Of a stretch of DNA of 45,514 nucleotides, positions 11,794 through 21,144 are shown one piece after another. The stretch spans positions 1 through 45,514 of the forward strand of contig SXSC01000261.1 of the NCBI GenBank assembly GCA_005792355.1, in the 5' to 3' direction. The translations under genes were made by a program, and so were the position numbers. The first letter of the stretch is position 1. Every line of letters begins with the position of its first letter. Below the pieces are notes generated by a model. The model ran no database searches and was not told where the DNA came from. It saw only the letters and a list, made by a program, of their open reading frames with translations. The DNA comes from Opitutaceae bacterium. GTDB lineage: Bacteria > Verrucomicrobiota > Verrucomicrobiia > Opitutales > Opitutaceae.

Positions 11794-13371
11794 TCAGTCG
11801 AGCGGGGCTGGCTCGAAGTCCGTGGGCTTCACCCAGCCCGCGCTCAGTTTTTCGCCCTTCCTGTGGCGTTCGTAAAAATTGCGGTGGCCTTCGTTCGAGT
11901 GCAGGTAGCGGTCGAAAACTTCACCCTGGCCGAACATGCGCGGGTCGCCCTCGGCCCGCAGTCTCGCGTACATCGCATTTTTCAACGCGTCGCGTTGCCT
12001 TGCCACGGCGGTTTGCGTCGCAAGGTTCTTCACGCAGTCGGGATCGGTCTTGAGATTGTAGAGCTCGACTCCCGGTCGCCGGCCGAAGCAGAGCGCCCAA
12101 AACGGATCGGTGGGGTTCTGGCGGCGCGCGTCGAGGATGAGCGACTTCGTCGGGCTGGCGTCGACGTTGAGGTAGCCGGTCTCGGGGTTGCACGCCGGCC
12201 AGCGCGATGGCTCGAAGTTTTCAAGGTAAAGCAGGCCGGCTTGCACGATGCCGCGGATGGGATAGCCGACGTCGTTGGGGCGGCCGATGTCGTGGCGCTC
12301 CATGCCGATGAGCACGTGGTCGCGCGCGGGATTGACCTGGCCCGAGCGATTGGCGCGGAAAATATCCGTCAGGCTCAGTCCGGGTGACGCGGCCATGCCG
12401 GTCTTCGCCCACGGGAGGCCGGCGAGCTCGATGAAAGTGGGTGCGAGATCGACGAAGCTGATGTGGTCGTCGACGACGCGTCCGCGTCCCGCAATCCCCC
12501 GCGCCCACATCGCGGCGAACGGCACGTGGTTGGAATATTCATACGCGCCGCCTTTGCCGCGGGGAAACGGCATGCCGTGATCGGAGGTGACGACCACGAG
12601 CGTGTTCTCGAGCAGGCCGCGCTTCGCCAGGGCGGCGAGCATGCGGCCGAGGTGGGTATCGAAGTGTTCCACCTCGAAGGCGTAGTCGAGCAGGTCGTGG
12701 CGGACGGTCTCGTTGTCCGGCAGGAAGGCGGGGACGCGATCGATTTCGGCGAGTTGATGGCCGCCTTTCTTTACGCCGGAACCGAACTCGTAGGCGCGAT
12801 GCGGCTCGATGGCGCCGTACCAAAACGCCCACGGCCTGTCCCTGGCCGCAGCGTCGAGGAAGTCGTCGAAGTTGGCGGCATAGTCGGCCCGGCCGATGCC
12901 GGAAGCAGGGGGCTCGGCGGTGCGGGCGTTGAAGGCCTGGCCGGTCATCTGGCGGGGTCTGCCGGCGGCGTCTTTGGCGACGCCCGGTCCCCAACCCTTG
13001 GTGGTGTGCCCGACGGTCCAGCCGTTTTCCGCGAGGGCCTCGCCCCAGCCCTTGAATTCGGCGGGAAAGTAACAGAGGTGGTTGGCGGCTTCCTTGAGTT
13101 GCCACGAATTGCGGCCGGTGAGGATGCAAGCGCGCGAGGGGGCGCACTTGGCGTTGGGCGTGTAGGCGTTGTTGAACAGGATGCCGTCGCGGGCAACGCG
13201 ATCGAAGTGGGGTGTGCGCATCCATTTCGTGCCGTACGCGCCGGCATGCACGCCCCAGTCGTCCGCAATGGCGAAGAGGATGTTGGGAGGCGTGGAAGCG
13301 GCGGCGATTGCGTTCGAGACAAGTGCGGTTGAAACGGCGAACCAGACCAGCGGGAGGTGGAGAGATTTCAT
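11794..13371 (-). CDS. Secreted sulfatase (S1 family, heparan-sulfatase-like)
   Basis: 525 residues. A signal peptide ends near NAIAA (about residue 24). The sulfatase core begins [13 protein letters not shown] with metal-binding aspartates. The formylglycine signature is CAPSR with C76 as the residue to be oxidised. A second metal site lies in [14 protein letters not shown]. It hydrolyses sulfate esters, probably on polysaccharides, outside the cytoplasm. Activation needs a formylglycine-generating enzyme or anSME, not found in this window. The ATG at 13371 is chosen for the signal peptide. It lies 17 bp after the first sulfatase and 3 bp before alkC. Its sequence differs from its neighbour, so it is not a recent duplicate. 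Confidence 0.9.
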   Translation of the reverse strand: MKSLHLPLVWFAVSTALVSNAIAAASTPPNILFAIADDWGVHAGAYGTKWMRTPHFDRVARDGILFNNAYTPNAKCAPSRACILTGRNSWQLKEAANHLCYFPAEFKGWGEALAENGWTVGHTTKGWGPGVAKDAAGRPRQMTGQAFNARTAEPPASGIGRADYAANFDDFLDAAARDRPWAFWYGAIEPHRAYEFGSGVKKGGHQLAEIDRVPAFLPDNETVRHDLLDYAFEVEHFDTHLGRMLAALAKRGLLENTLVVVTSDHGMPFPRGKGGAYEYSNHVPFAAMWARGIAGRGRVVDDHISFVDLAPTFIELAGLPWAKTGMAASPGLSLTDIFRANRSGQVNPARDHVLIGMERHDIGRPNDVGYPIRGIVQAGLLYLENFEPSRWPACNPETGYLNVDASPTKSLILDARRQNPTDPFWALCFGRRPGVELYNLKTDPDCVKNLATQTAVARQRDALKNAMYARLRAEGDPRMFGQGEVFDRYLHSNEGHRNFYERHRKGEKLSAGWVKPTDFEPAPLD

Positions 13372-13388
13372 TTGGAAGTTGCGGGCAC

Positions 13389-14891
13389 TCAGCGGATCTT
13401 CTGATCGGGCAGTTCGGTTTTGATGCCTTGATCGAGTGGCATCGTGTCCTTGTCGGGGGTCAGGCCCTCGGCGGCGAGCAGCGCGGCGAGCTCCCCGGAG
13501 AGTTTGGCGCGCAGCGCCGCATGCGTCGCGCTGCGCGCGAGGTTGCGGGTCTCGCGGGGATCCGTCGCGAGGTGGTAGAGTTCGTCGAGGTGGCGGTCGG
13601 GCGCGCCATCGCCATGCGGGTAACGGATGTATTTCCACTCGTCGGTGCGGATGCCACGGATGTTCGGCGTGTACGGAAATTGTTTTTCGTAGTTGTACTC
13701 GTAGAACCACGCGCGGCGCCACGCGGGGTCGTTGCCGTTGGCGAGTTTTCGCCAGGAGCGGCCTTGAATCGTCTCGAGGGGAGGCGCGTTGCAGAGGTCG
13801 AGGAGGCTGGGCGCAGTGTCCATGGCGAGCACCTGGCCAGCAATGACCCTGCCCCTGGGCAGGCCCGGTCCGCGAACGATGATGGGGATGCGGATGCTCG
13901 CCTCGTGCATCGTGCGCTTGTCGACCATGCCGTGCTCGCCCTCGAGCAGTCCGTTGTCGCCCATGAACACGATGATCGTGTTGTCGTACTGGCCGGTCTC
14001 CTTCAAAAACGCCACCAGCCGGCCGACGCTGTCATCGACGCTGAGCACAGTGCCCCAGTAGGCGCGCACCATGGCGGCGAAATCCTTCACGGCCTCCGGA
14101 CGATCGTCGGGAAAGTTTTTCCGCCACTCGAAGAGCGGCCCATAGATCCCGTGCCAGGTGCGGAGGCGCTGGCGGATCCAGTCGGGCTTATCGTCGAGGG
14201 AAAATGCGGTTGACGGATACGGCACGGGCACGGCGTCGAACGTGTGGGTGTATTTCGGCTCGGGGAAATAGAACGAGTGCGGTGCCTTCTGGCCGAGGCA
14301 GAGCGCCCAGGGCTGGCCGGCGGGGCGTTGTTTCAACCAGTCGAGGGCGTAGTCGGTGACGACGTGTGTGTAGTAGCCCTTGGGGGTTTCGCGGCGCAGG
14401 CCGTTGACGTTCCACTCGGTGTCGAAGTACTTGCCCTGGCCCTTGTGGGTGACGAACCAGTCGAAACCGGCGCGCGGTTCGTCGTTGTTTTCGCCCATGT
14501 GCCATTTCCCGAGGTAGGCCGTCTGATAGCCGCTGGCGTGGAGGCGGGCCGGCCAATGGGGGAGGTGCGCGGGCAACTCGGTGAAATTGTCGCGCACGCC
14601 GTGGCGGTGGGCGTAGAGGCCGGTGAGGATGCTGGCGCGACTCGGGGAGCAGAGTGACGTCGTGCAAAACGCATTGGCAAAACGCACGCCGCTGGCGGCG
14701 ATCGCGTCGAGGTGCGGCGTCTTCACGTGCGCCGAACCATAGCAGCCGATCGCATCGGGGCGGAGGTCATCGCTCAAGATAAAGAGGACGTTGGGCCGGG
14801 CGGTCGCAGGCGCCGCCGGCAAGAGAGCCGGCAAGGAGACGAGTGGGAACAACACGAGGCCGAGCGGGCGGATAAGGGCGATGGATTTCAT
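13389..14891 (-). CDS. Secreted sulfatase (S1 family, iduronate-2-sulfatase-like)
   Basis: 500 residues. The hydrophobic leader [19 protein letters not shown] ends near LLPAAPA. The core starts [21 protein letters not shown], typical of iduronate-2-sulfatase-like enzymes and arylsulfatases. The formylglycine signature is [11 protein letters not shown] with C81. Substrate and metal motifs GKWHMG and [14 protein letters not shown] are intact. It probably removes sulfate from a glycan outside the cell. It is the first gene of a minus-strand run that continues with a second sulfatase, the AlkC-like gene, the histidine kinase and a small protein. The exact substrate cannot be told from sequence. 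Confidence 0.92.
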   Translation of the reverse strand: MKSIALIRPLGLVLFPLVSLPALLPAAPATARPNVLFILSDDLRPDAIGCYGSAHVKTPHLDAIAASGVRFANAFCTTSLCSPSRASILTGLYAHRHGVRDNFTELPAHLPHWPARLHASGYQTAYLGKWHMGENNDEPRAGFDWFVTHKGQGKYFDTEWNVNGLRRETPKGYYTHVVTDYALDWLKQRPAGQPWALCLGQKAPHSFYFPEPKYTHTFDAVPVPYPSTAFSLDDKPDWIRQRLRTWHGIYGPLFEWRKNFPDDRPEAVKDFAAMVRAYWGTVLSVDDSVGRLVAFLKETGQYDNTIIVFMGDNGLLEGEHGMVDKRTMHEASIRIPIIVRGPGLPRGRVIAGQVLAMDTAPSLLDLCNAPPLETIQGRSWRKLANGNDPAWRRAWFYEYNYEKQFPYTPNIRGIRTDEWKYIRYPHGDGAPDRHLDELYHLATDPRETRNLARSATHAALRAKLSGELAALLAAEGLTPDKDTMPLDQGIKTELPDQKIR

Positions 14892-15367
14892 GACGCGTAC
14901 TGATCGAGCGCATTGCCGCGCCCGAGGTCAACGCTGGCCCGCGTTCTTTAACCTGGCGCCGAACCCGGCAAATTTCCCTCCGCTCCTGCCCTCCGGATAT
15001 CCTCAACCGCGGTCTGCGACATTTTTTCAGTCCATTCAACCGCAGAGCACGCAAAGCACGCGGAAAGTGGAGCCAGAAGAATCCGCTTCTTTGGCGGTCA
15101 AAAGGTTGGGGGATTTCATTCGTATGCGGCTGCTGGCCGCAGAGTCTTTGACCACGGATTACACGGATGAGCACGGATGCCGTTTCGACAAGCTAAAGGC
15201 CCCGAGCCTGTCGAGGGACAAACCCCGCCTTTATCCGTGCCTATCCGTGTAATCCGTGGTGAAATCTGACCGCACGCCTGTGGTGGCGGCCTTCAGCCGC
15301 GGTGCGAAATGTTTGGGCTAAATTTCCATCCCTTGGCCAGCCAGCAACGGGCAGCGGTTGCGTCGCG
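14892..15367. other. Gene-free spacer with extragenic repeats
   Basis: 476 bp upstream of the sulfatase run and downstream of the isomerase gene. It must hold the promoter of the sulfatase genes, but no clear -35/-10 pair was seen. Near 15037 it carries a reiterated CGCAGAGCACGCAAAGCACGC-like stretch, and at 15151-15260 a long inverted repeat. No gene is supported. Confidence 0.6.
15151..15260. repeat. Long inverted repeat with 17-bp perfect termini
   Basis: ACCACGGATTACACGGA (15151-15167) is exactly complementary to 15244-15260. The pairing continues inward to about 28 bases per arm with two mismatches, around a ~53-base centre. The word also repeats within each arm (CACGGAT). This type of 'cacggattacacggat' element is widespread in Verrucomicrobiota and relatives. 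It looks like a non-coding dispersed repeat. Confidence 0.75.
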
Positions 15368-16240
15368 TTAGAACGACACCTTTTCCAAGAACTTCAAACT
15401 CTGCGGAATCTGGTCGGGGGCGGTCGGGGACTCATCCTCGATGAAGTAGTATTTCACCCCGGCCTTTTTGGCCGCGGCGAGAATGGCGGGCCAGTTCATC
15501 TGGCCAGTGCCGAGGACGACGTCGTTGCTCACGTCAGTCTTGCCCGTAAGGGAGCCCGTCGTGACACCCTTTTTGAGATCCTTCAGATGGATCAGCTTCC
15601 AGCGGTCGGGATACTTGGCGAGCAGCTTGGCCGGATCGTGGCCGGGGAAGACGACCCAGAGAATGTCCATCTCGAAGCTAACGAGCTTGGGGTCGGTTCC
15701 GTTGATGATGAAATCCATCAACGTGCCGCCGGCATGCGGTTGAAATTCGAAACCGTGGCAGTGGTAGAAGAATTTGAGCCCGTGCTTGGCGAGGACCGCG
15801 CCCGCCTGGTTGAAAACTCCCACAACTTCGCGCGCCTGCGCCTCGTCGAGCGGGGTCTTGTGGTCGGCCCACGCGCAACCGGCGTATTCGAGCCCGAGGG
15901 CCTTGGCTTCAAGTGCGACGGACTCAGGGTCTTCCTTGAATTTCTTGTAGGGGAAATGGCCGCTGACCGCTTTGATGCCGCGCTCGGCGAGCTGCGCCTT
16001 CAATTGGTCGGGCGTGAGATTGTAGGTGCCGGCAAGTTCGGCGTACTTGATGCCAAAGCTCTTCACGGTATCGAGAGTCTTGGGCACGCCGCCGGCGGTG
16101 AACTGCGCGCGCAGGCTGTAAAGTTGCAGGCCCACCGGACCCTTGAATGACTGGCCGATGCCGGCGTCGGCCGCGACGAGCGAAGACGACGCGATTGCCA
16201 TGGTGACGATGAGCCCGAAGGGGCGGACGAGGTGTTTCAT
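15368..16240 (-). CDS. Secreted sugar phosphate isomerase/epimerase (AP-endonuclease 2 fold)
   Basis: 290 residues. A signal peptide (MKHLVRPFGLIVTMAIASSSL, cut near VAADA) precedes a TIM-barrel of the xylose-isomerase-like family. Diagnostic pieces are GLQLYSLRAQ, YAELAGTY, HCHGFEF, VSFEMDILWV, LIHLKDL and YYFIEDESP; the acidic and histidine residues at strand ends fit the divalent-metal site. Family members isomerise or epimerise sugars or act in inositol catabolism; exported copies are common in Verrucomicrobiota beside Gfo/Idh and DUF6807 genes. The substrate is unknown. The gene is 72 bp downstream of the esterase gene on the same strand. Confidence 0.85.
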   Translation of the reverse strand: MKHLVRPFGLIVTMAIASSSLVAADAGIGQSFKGPVGLQLYSLRAQFTAGGVPKTLDTVKSFGIKYAELAGTYNLTPDQLKAQLAERGIKAVSGHFPYKKFKEDPESVALEAKALGLEYAGCAWADHKTPLDEAQAREVVGVFNQAGAVLAKHGLKFFYHCHGFEFQPHAGGTLMDFIINGTDPKLVSFEMDILWVVFPGHDPAKLLAKYPDRWKLIHLKDLKKGVTTGSLTGKTDVSNDVVLGTGQMNWPAILAAAKKAGVKYYFIEDESPTAPDQIPQSLKFLEKVSF

Positions 16241-16312
16241 GCGCGGAGACAGTTACTGAAAGCTTCGCGGGATGGGAAGCCGGGAGAAATAGGTGACGGA
16301 ATACGCGTGCGC

Positions 16313-17242
16313 TCAGCGCGACGGAGATGAAGCGCGCTGCAGCAGCCCGCGGCGGGCGAGCCATTCCTCGGCGCGCTTCGGCCAGGTGGTGACAGGAAAC
16401 TCCGCAACATGGCGGAGCCCATAGCCGTGACCGCCGGAGTCGTAGACGTGCACCTCGGCGGAGCCGCCGGCCTTTTTCAACTCGGCGGCGAGAAGCAGTG
16501 TGTTTTGGACCGGGACGCCGTCGTCGAAGGCGTGCACGAGGAACATCGGCGGCGTGTCTTGCGGGACGAGCACCTCGGGGTTCATCACGGTTTGGCCGCG
16601 TTCGACGAAACCTCCGGTGTAGATAAGCAACGCAAAATTGGCCCGGCACGAGACTTGGTCGACCGCGTCGATCTCGGAGTAATGGCGACGGCCGACGGCC
16701 AGCGATGCGTAAGCCGCGGTGGTGCCGCCGGCGCTGAAGCCGAGGATGCCGATGCGCTGGGGATCGAGACCCCATGCGACGGCCTTGCTGCGCACGAGGC
16801 TCAGGGCGCGTTCCGCATCCTGCACGGGGGCGAGCCAGCGTTTTTGCGGATCGCGGGCGGGCACGCGGTATTTCAGGACGATGCCGGTGACGCCGAGTGA
16901 GTTGAGCCACGCCGCCACTTCCGTGCCTTCCAAATCGTAGGCGAGGATGTTGAAGCCACCACCGGGGCAGATGATGACGGCCGCGCCGATGTCTCTGTCC
17001 TTGGCCGGGCGATACACGGCGAGTTGCGGAGTGGCGACGTTGCCGAGTTTGATGATGCGCCGGCCGGCGATCAGTTTGTCGGCGGCCTTGGTCTGGTCGG
17101 CCTCGGGCGGGAGCGTCTTGGTGTCGCCCGGCGGAGTGCCGGGCCAGACGTTGAGGACGGCGAACGGCTCGGCGGCATTGAGCGGGAAAGCCGCACCGCA
17201 AAGCGCGGCGAGCAGCGTGAGGGTGCAAGAGGGCGATTTCAT
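16313..17242 (-). CDS. Secreted alpha/beta-hydrolase (BD-FAE/acetyl-xylan esterase-like)
   Basis: 309 residues. A signal peptide (MKSPSCTLTLLAALCGAAFPLNAA) gives a periplasmic or secreted enzyme. The oxyanion segment is CPGGGFNILAYDLEGTEVA, the nucleophile elbow is GFSAGG (S170), the acid lies in HAFDDGVP (D240 or D241) and the histidine in GGHGYG (H272). This is the layout of carbohydrate esterases that remove acetyl or feruloyl groups from plant polysaccharides; a general carboxylesterase remains possible. The ATG at 17242 is chosen for the leader. It is divergent from the GMC oxidoreductase gene, 273 bp apart, and followed by the isomerase gene. Confidence 0.85.
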   Translation of the reverse strand: MKSPSCTLTLLAALCGAAFPLNAAEPFAVLNVWPGTPPGDTKTLPPEADQTKAADKLIAGRRIIKLGNVATPQLAVYRPAKDRDIGAAVIICPGGGFNILAYDLEGTEVAAWLNSLGVTGIVLKYRVPARDPQKRWLAPVQDAERALSLVRSKAVAWGLDPQRIGILGFSAGGTTAAYASLAVGRRHYSEIDAVDQVSCRANFALLIYTGGFVERGQTVMNPEVLVPQDTPPMFLVHAFDDGVPVQNTLLLAAELKKAGGSAEVHVYDSGGHGYGLRHVAEFPVTTWPKRAEEWLARRGLLQRASSPSR

Positions 17243-17454
17243 GAGGGTAATCGGGAGGGTGCTACAGGGGAGGTCGGATGAAAACGATTCATTTCGATCA
17301 CCGATTGGGGAGCGCCCTTTTGGTGAGCGGAGTGGACCGATCTCGGCCCGACGTGGCAACCGCAGCCCGCCGCCGCGGACCAGCCGAATGTCGCGGAAAC
17401 TGTGTGCCGAGTGAAATGACCATCCGATCAAAGAGGTCGCGGGCAGCAATTGAC

Positions 17455-17481
17455 TTGAATCCGCGCGGCTCCGGTGCGGAT
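17455..17481. promoter_or_regulatory. 8-bp inverted repeat beside a TTGACT box, possible operator
   Basis: GAATCCGC (17455-17462) and GCGGATTC (17474-17481) are perfect inverted arms with an 11-base spacer. TTGACT at 17448-17453 could be a -35 element for the GMC oxidoreductase gene starting at 17516, but no good -10 box follows. The site lies between two divergently transcribed sugar-catabolism genes, where an operator would be expected. Weak evidence. Confidence 0.3.
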
Positions 17482-17515
17482 TCTTTGCGCACCCAACCCC
17501 GACTCCGAAATCCCC

Positions 17516-19219
17516 ATGACCATTCAAGGCGCCGGCAGAAAACAGAACACCTATGACGCCATCGTGATTGGCTCCGGCATCAGCGGCGGCTGGGCGGCAA
17601 AGGAGCTGAGCGAAAAAGGACTCAAAACGCTGCTCCTCGAGCGCGGGCGCGATGTGAAACACGGCGACTATCCCACGGCGATGACGGAAAGCTGGGAATT
17701 CGCCGGGCGCACCAAGCGCACGCAGGCGGAACTCGCCACGCAGCGAAAGCAAGATCGCACCGGCTACACCACTCACCCGGCATCGGCGCATTGGTTTGTC
17801 AACGACGTCGAGAATCCGTATTCCGAGGACAAACCCTTCGACTGGATGCGCGGCTATCACGTCGGCGGCCGCTCGCTGTTGTGGGGCCGGCAGTCGTACC
17901 GCCTCAGCGACCTCGATTTCACCGCGAACGCGAAAGACGGCATGTCGATCGACTGGCCGCTGCGTTATGCGGACGTCGCGCCGTGGTACGACTACGTCGA
18001 GCGTTTTGCGGGTATCAGCGGCAGCAACGAAAATCTGCCGCAGCTGCCGGACGGACAGTTTCTGCCCCCGATGGACATGAACTGTCTTGAGCAGCACATG
18101 CGCCAGCGGATCGCCGGCGCGTTCAACGGCCGGGTCATGACGATCGGACGCGTGGCCAATCTCACGCAGCCGCACAACGGCCGCGGCTCCTGCCAGTATC
18201 GCAACCGTTGCATCCGCGGTTGTCCGTACGGGGCCTACTTCAGCAGCAACGCCGCGACCCTGCCGGCCGCCGCCGCGACGGGCAACCTCACGCTCCGGCC
18301 ATTCGCCATCGTCAACGAGCTCATCTACGATCCGGACCGACGCCGCGCCACCGGCGTGCGCATCATCGACACGCAGACCAACGAAGTGATCGAGTACCAC
18401 GCGCGCGTGATTTTCTGCTGCGCTTCCGCGATCGCCTCGACGTTCATTCTGCTCAACTCGAAGTCGGAGCGATTTCCCAACGGGTTCGGCAACGACAGCG
18501 GCGAACTCGGCCACAACCTGATGGATCATCACTTCAAGGTGGGCGCCGCCGGCGTCTCGGAGGATTTCAAGGATCGCTACTTCCGGGGCAACCGGGCCAA
18601 CGGCATCTATATTCCGCGCTTCCGCAATCTGGACAAAGCGTCCGCGCGGAAGGACTACTTGCGGGGGTTTGGCTACCAGGGGAGCGCGAGCCGCCTCGAC
18701 TGGACCCAGGCGGTGAAAGAACTGAGTTTTGGCGCGGGCCTGAAGACCGACCTCATCGCGCCCGGCCCGTGGCGTTTCGGCATCGGTTCGTGGGGCGAGT
18801 GCCTGCCGTATCATGCCAACCGGATGTATCTGAACCAGCAGGTGCGGGACAGGTGGGGCCAGCCGACGGTCACGTTTGACTGCCAGTGGAAGGAGAACGA
18901 GCTGGCGATGCGCAAGGATATGCAGGCGGCGGCGGTCGAGATGCTCGACGCGTCGGGCCTGAAGAACGTGACGGGCTTTGACGACGGCAGCGCGCCGGGC
19001 CTTTGCATCCACGAAATGGGTACGGCACGCATGGGCCGCAATCCGGCGACGTCGGTGCTGAACGGCTGGAACCAGGTGCATGCCTCGCCCAACGTCTTTG
19101 TGACCGACGGCGCGTGCATGACTTCGAACGCCTGCGTCAACCCGTCTCTCACCTACATGGCGCTGACGGCCCGGGCGTGTGATCACGCGGTGAATGAAAT
19201 GAAGAAAAACAACCTCTGA
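17516..19219 (+). CDS. GMC family oxidoreductase (gluconate/sugar dehydrogenase large subunit type)
   Basis: 567 residues. The FAD-binding motif is GSGISGG (glycines 19, 21 and 24), followed by LLLERGRD. Family pieces are GGRSLLWGRQSYRLSDLDF, CIRGCPYGAYFSSNA, CIHEMGTARMG and, at the C-terminus, TSNACVNPSLTYMALTARAC with the active-site Asn. It oxidises a sugar or alcohol. It lacks its own signal peptide; the partner encoded 17 bp downstream has a Tat leader and probably carries it out of the cytoplasm in complex. The start at 17516 is preferred over GTG 17474, which would add 14 residues unlike the family. No cytochrome subunit gene is adjacent, so the electron acceptor is unknown. Confidence 0.92.
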   Translation: MTIQGAGRKQNTYDAIVIGSGISGGWAAKELSEKGLKTLLLERGRDVKHGDYPTAMTESWEFAGRTKRTQAELATQRKQDRTGYTTHPASAHWFVNDVENPYSEDKPFDWMRGYHVGGRSLLWGRQSYRLSDLDFTANAKDGMSIDWPLRYADVAPWYDYVERFAGISGSNENLPQLPDGQFLPPMDMNCLEQHMRQRIAGAFNGRVMTIGRVANLTQPHNGRGSCQYRNRCIRGCPYGAYFSSNAATLPAAAATGNLTLRPFAIVNELIYDPDRRRATGVRIIDTQTNEVIEYHARVIFCCASAIASTFILLNSKSERFPNGFGNDSGELGHNLMDHHFKVGAAGVSEDFKDRYFRGNRANGIYIPRFRNLDKASARKDYLRGFGYQGSASRLDWTQAVKELSFGAGLKTDLIAPGPWRFGIGSWGECLPYHANRMYLNQQVRDRWGQPTVTFDCQWKENELAMRKDMQAAAVEMLDASGLKNVTGFDDGSAPGLCIHEMGTARMGRNPATSVLNGWNQVHASPNVFVTDGACMTSNACVNPSLTYMALTARACDHAVNEMKKNNL

Positions 19220-19236
19220 ACCTCGCCCCTGCCGCC

Positions 19237-19827
19237 ATGAACCCTCTGCCCGCCACCTCCGCCCCCGCAAGCATCGGCCGTCGCGAGGCGATCCGCCGGG
19301 TAACGCTGATGCTCGGCGTTGCGCTCACACCCGGCCTCCTCGAAAATGGGTTGCGGGCGCAATCCGCCGCGTCCGCGCCCAGCCGAAAAACCTATCTCAA
19401 CGCGCGGCAGGCGGCGACGGTGGTCGCGGTGGCGGAGCGCATCCTCCCGCGCACCGACACGCCTGGCGCGTCCGAGGTCGGTGTGCCGGCGTTCATCGAT
19501 CTCATGTATGGCGAGTACCTGACCCCGGAGGAGCAGCGGATGTTCGCCGGCGGCCTGGCGGACGTCGAAGCGCAGAGCACGTCCGCCCATCGCCGGGAGT
19601 TTGCGCAGCTCGCACCGGCGCAACAGGACGCGCTGCTCAAGCACATCGCGACCGTCGCCCAGGCCAAGGAGCGGACGTTTTTCCACCAGATGCGCGAGCT
19701 CACGATTCTCGGTTATTTCACATCCGAGGAAGTCGGAAAAAACGTGCTGCACTACGATCCGGTCCCGGGTCGCTGGGAGGCGTGCATCCCGCTGGCGGAA
19801 GTTGGCAACCGGGCGTGGACGCGGTGA
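19237..19827 (+). CDS. Gluconate 2-dehydrogenase subunit 3 family protein, Tat-exported
   Basis: 196 residues. The leader contains the twin-arginine element GRREAIRRV followed by the hydrophobic TLMLGVALTPGLL. The mature part matches the subunit 3 family: TVVAVAERILPRTDTPGASEVGVPAFID, then GYFTSEEVGKNVLHYDPVPG and a C-terminal WEACIPL. These small subunits bind the GMC flavoprotein and carry it through the Tat system by hitch-hiking. The gene lies 17 bp after its GMC partner. Confidence 0.92.
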   Translation: MNPLPATSAPASIGRREAIRRVTLMLGVALTPGLLENGLRAQSAASAPSRKTYLNARQAATVVAVAERILPRTDTPGASEVGVPAFIDLMYGEYLTPEEQRMFAGGLADVEAQSTSAHRREFAQLAPAQQDALLKHIATVAQAKERTFFHQMRELTILGYFTSEEVGKNVLHYDPVPGRWEACIPLAEVGNRAWTR

Positions 19828-19936
19828 GGGGAAGGTCGTGCGGCCCTCCTCGTCGTCACGTGCCGATTCGATCCAGAGATCGTTCGGCATCGGAGGGCTG
19901 CGCTTGGTCGCAGCCGTGGTTGCGGGCGGGCGCGAC

Positions 19937-19956
19937 GGCGCCGACAAAGCGGCGCC
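19937..19956. terminator. GC-rich hairpin between convergent genes
   Basis: GGCGCCG (19937-19943), loop ACAAAG, CGGCGCC (19950-19956), with further GGGCGC/GCGCCC complementarity just outside. It lies between the 3' ends of the subunit 3 gene and the gluconolactonase gene. No T-run follows, so a terminator role is only suggested by position and stem. Confidence 0.35.
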
Positions 19957-19996
19957 CGCCGATCCTTGGTTCCGCACCGCCAACCGCCGCTGCGCG

Positions 19997-20944
19997 CTAC
20001 CGCCCCGCGCCGGTCACGGCGACCTTGACGGAGTAGAGCGATTTGCGCGCGGTGATGAAGAGCGTTTTTCCGTCGGCACCGCCGAAGCAAAGGTTGGCGG
20101 GTGACTCGGCCACGAGGATTTTCCCAATCCGCTTCCCATCGGGGGCAAAAATTTGCACGCCGTCGCCGGCGCTCGACCACACGCGGCCAGCCGTATCGAC
20201 GCGAATGCCGTCGGGGCCGCCTTTGTCGATGGTGCAAAAGACGCGGCCCTGGTCGAGGGTGCCGTCGGCCGCCACCGCGAACACCCGGATGTGTTTCGGG
20301 GCGCCTGAATCGGCGATGTAGAGTTTCTTCCCGTCCGGCGAAAAGGCGAGTCCGTTGGGCTGCACGAAATCCCGCACGACCGCCGTGGTCTTGCCGGTCT
20401 TTGGATCGTGGCGGTAGACGAAGTTGCCGGCCTGCTCCTTGCCCTCCTTCTGCTTGGTCGCGGGATTCGTCTTCAGTCCGTATTCCGGATCGGTGAACCA
20501 CACGGTGCCGTCGGAGTGCACGACGACATCGTTGGGCGAATTCAATTTTTTCCCCTCAAACGAATCGACGAGGGTCTTGACCGCGCCCCCCTTTTCCTGA
20601 ATTGCGACGCGGCGTCCGCTGTGTTCGCACGTGAGCAGGCGGCCGGCCTGATCCACGATGTTGCCGTTGGCGTTGTGGCTCGGCTTGCGATAGGTCGTGA
20701 GGCCGCCGGCGGCGGACCACTGTTTCAATTCGTTGTTGGGAATGTCGCTGAACACGAGGACGCCGTCCGCCTTGAGCCACACCGGGCCTTCGACAAAGCC
20801 CAGGTCGCCGGCGAGTTTGGTGACCGTGGCGCCGGCGGGAACGCAGCGGGCGAACTCCAGGGCGTGGTCGATGTGAACATCCGCGGCGGAGAGCGCGGCG
20901 CCAGGGGCGGCGAGCGCGAAGGAGACGAGGGCGAGGTTTTTCAT
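19997..20944 (-). CDS. Secreted SMP-30/gluconolactonase family protein
   Basis: 315 residues. A signal peptide (MKNLALVSFALAAPGAALSAA) is followed by a six-bladed propeller. Metal-site residues expected in the family can be placed: E in FVEGPVW, N in LNSPNDVVVHSDGTVWFTD, N in QPNGLAFSPDGKKLYIAD and D in GPDGIRVDTAGRVW. Such enzymes hydrolyse sugar lactones (for example glucono-1,5-lactone), which are the products of GMC-type sugar oxidation, so it fits as the next step after the dehydrogenase at 17516. It converges on that pair. The ATG at 20944 is chosen for the signal peptide. Confidence 0.88.
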   Translation of the reverse strand: MKNLALVSFALAAPGAALSAADVHIDHALEFARCVPAGATVTKLAGDLGFVEGPVWLKADGVLVFSDIPNNELKQWSAAGGLTTYRKPSHNANGNIVDQAGRLLTCEHSGRRVAIQEKGGAVKTLVDSFEGKKLNSPNDVVVHSDGTVWFTDPEYGLKTNPATKQKEGKEQAGNFVYRHDPKTGKTTAVVRDFVQPNGLAFSPDGKKLYIADSGAPKHIRVFAVAADGTLDQGRVFCTIDKGGPDGIRVDTAGRVWSSAGDGVQIFAPDGKRIGKILVAESPANLCFGGADGKTLFITARKSLYSVKVAVTGAGR

Positions 20945-21144
20945 GAAGGGCAGGGCAGGGCAGGGATGATCGGCCCGGGGGCCGCGCTGGCGCAGAACTG
21001 ATCGCAATCGCGGTCCGGACGCAATCCGGATTCGTGGACTTGCGCGCTGTGCGGCGGCTGATCCGGGCCGAAAATCTTCGTTTGCTACTGGCGAATCCGG
21101 TCACCACGACTTACGTGCCGACGGCGGCCCCGCCGTCACCCACG

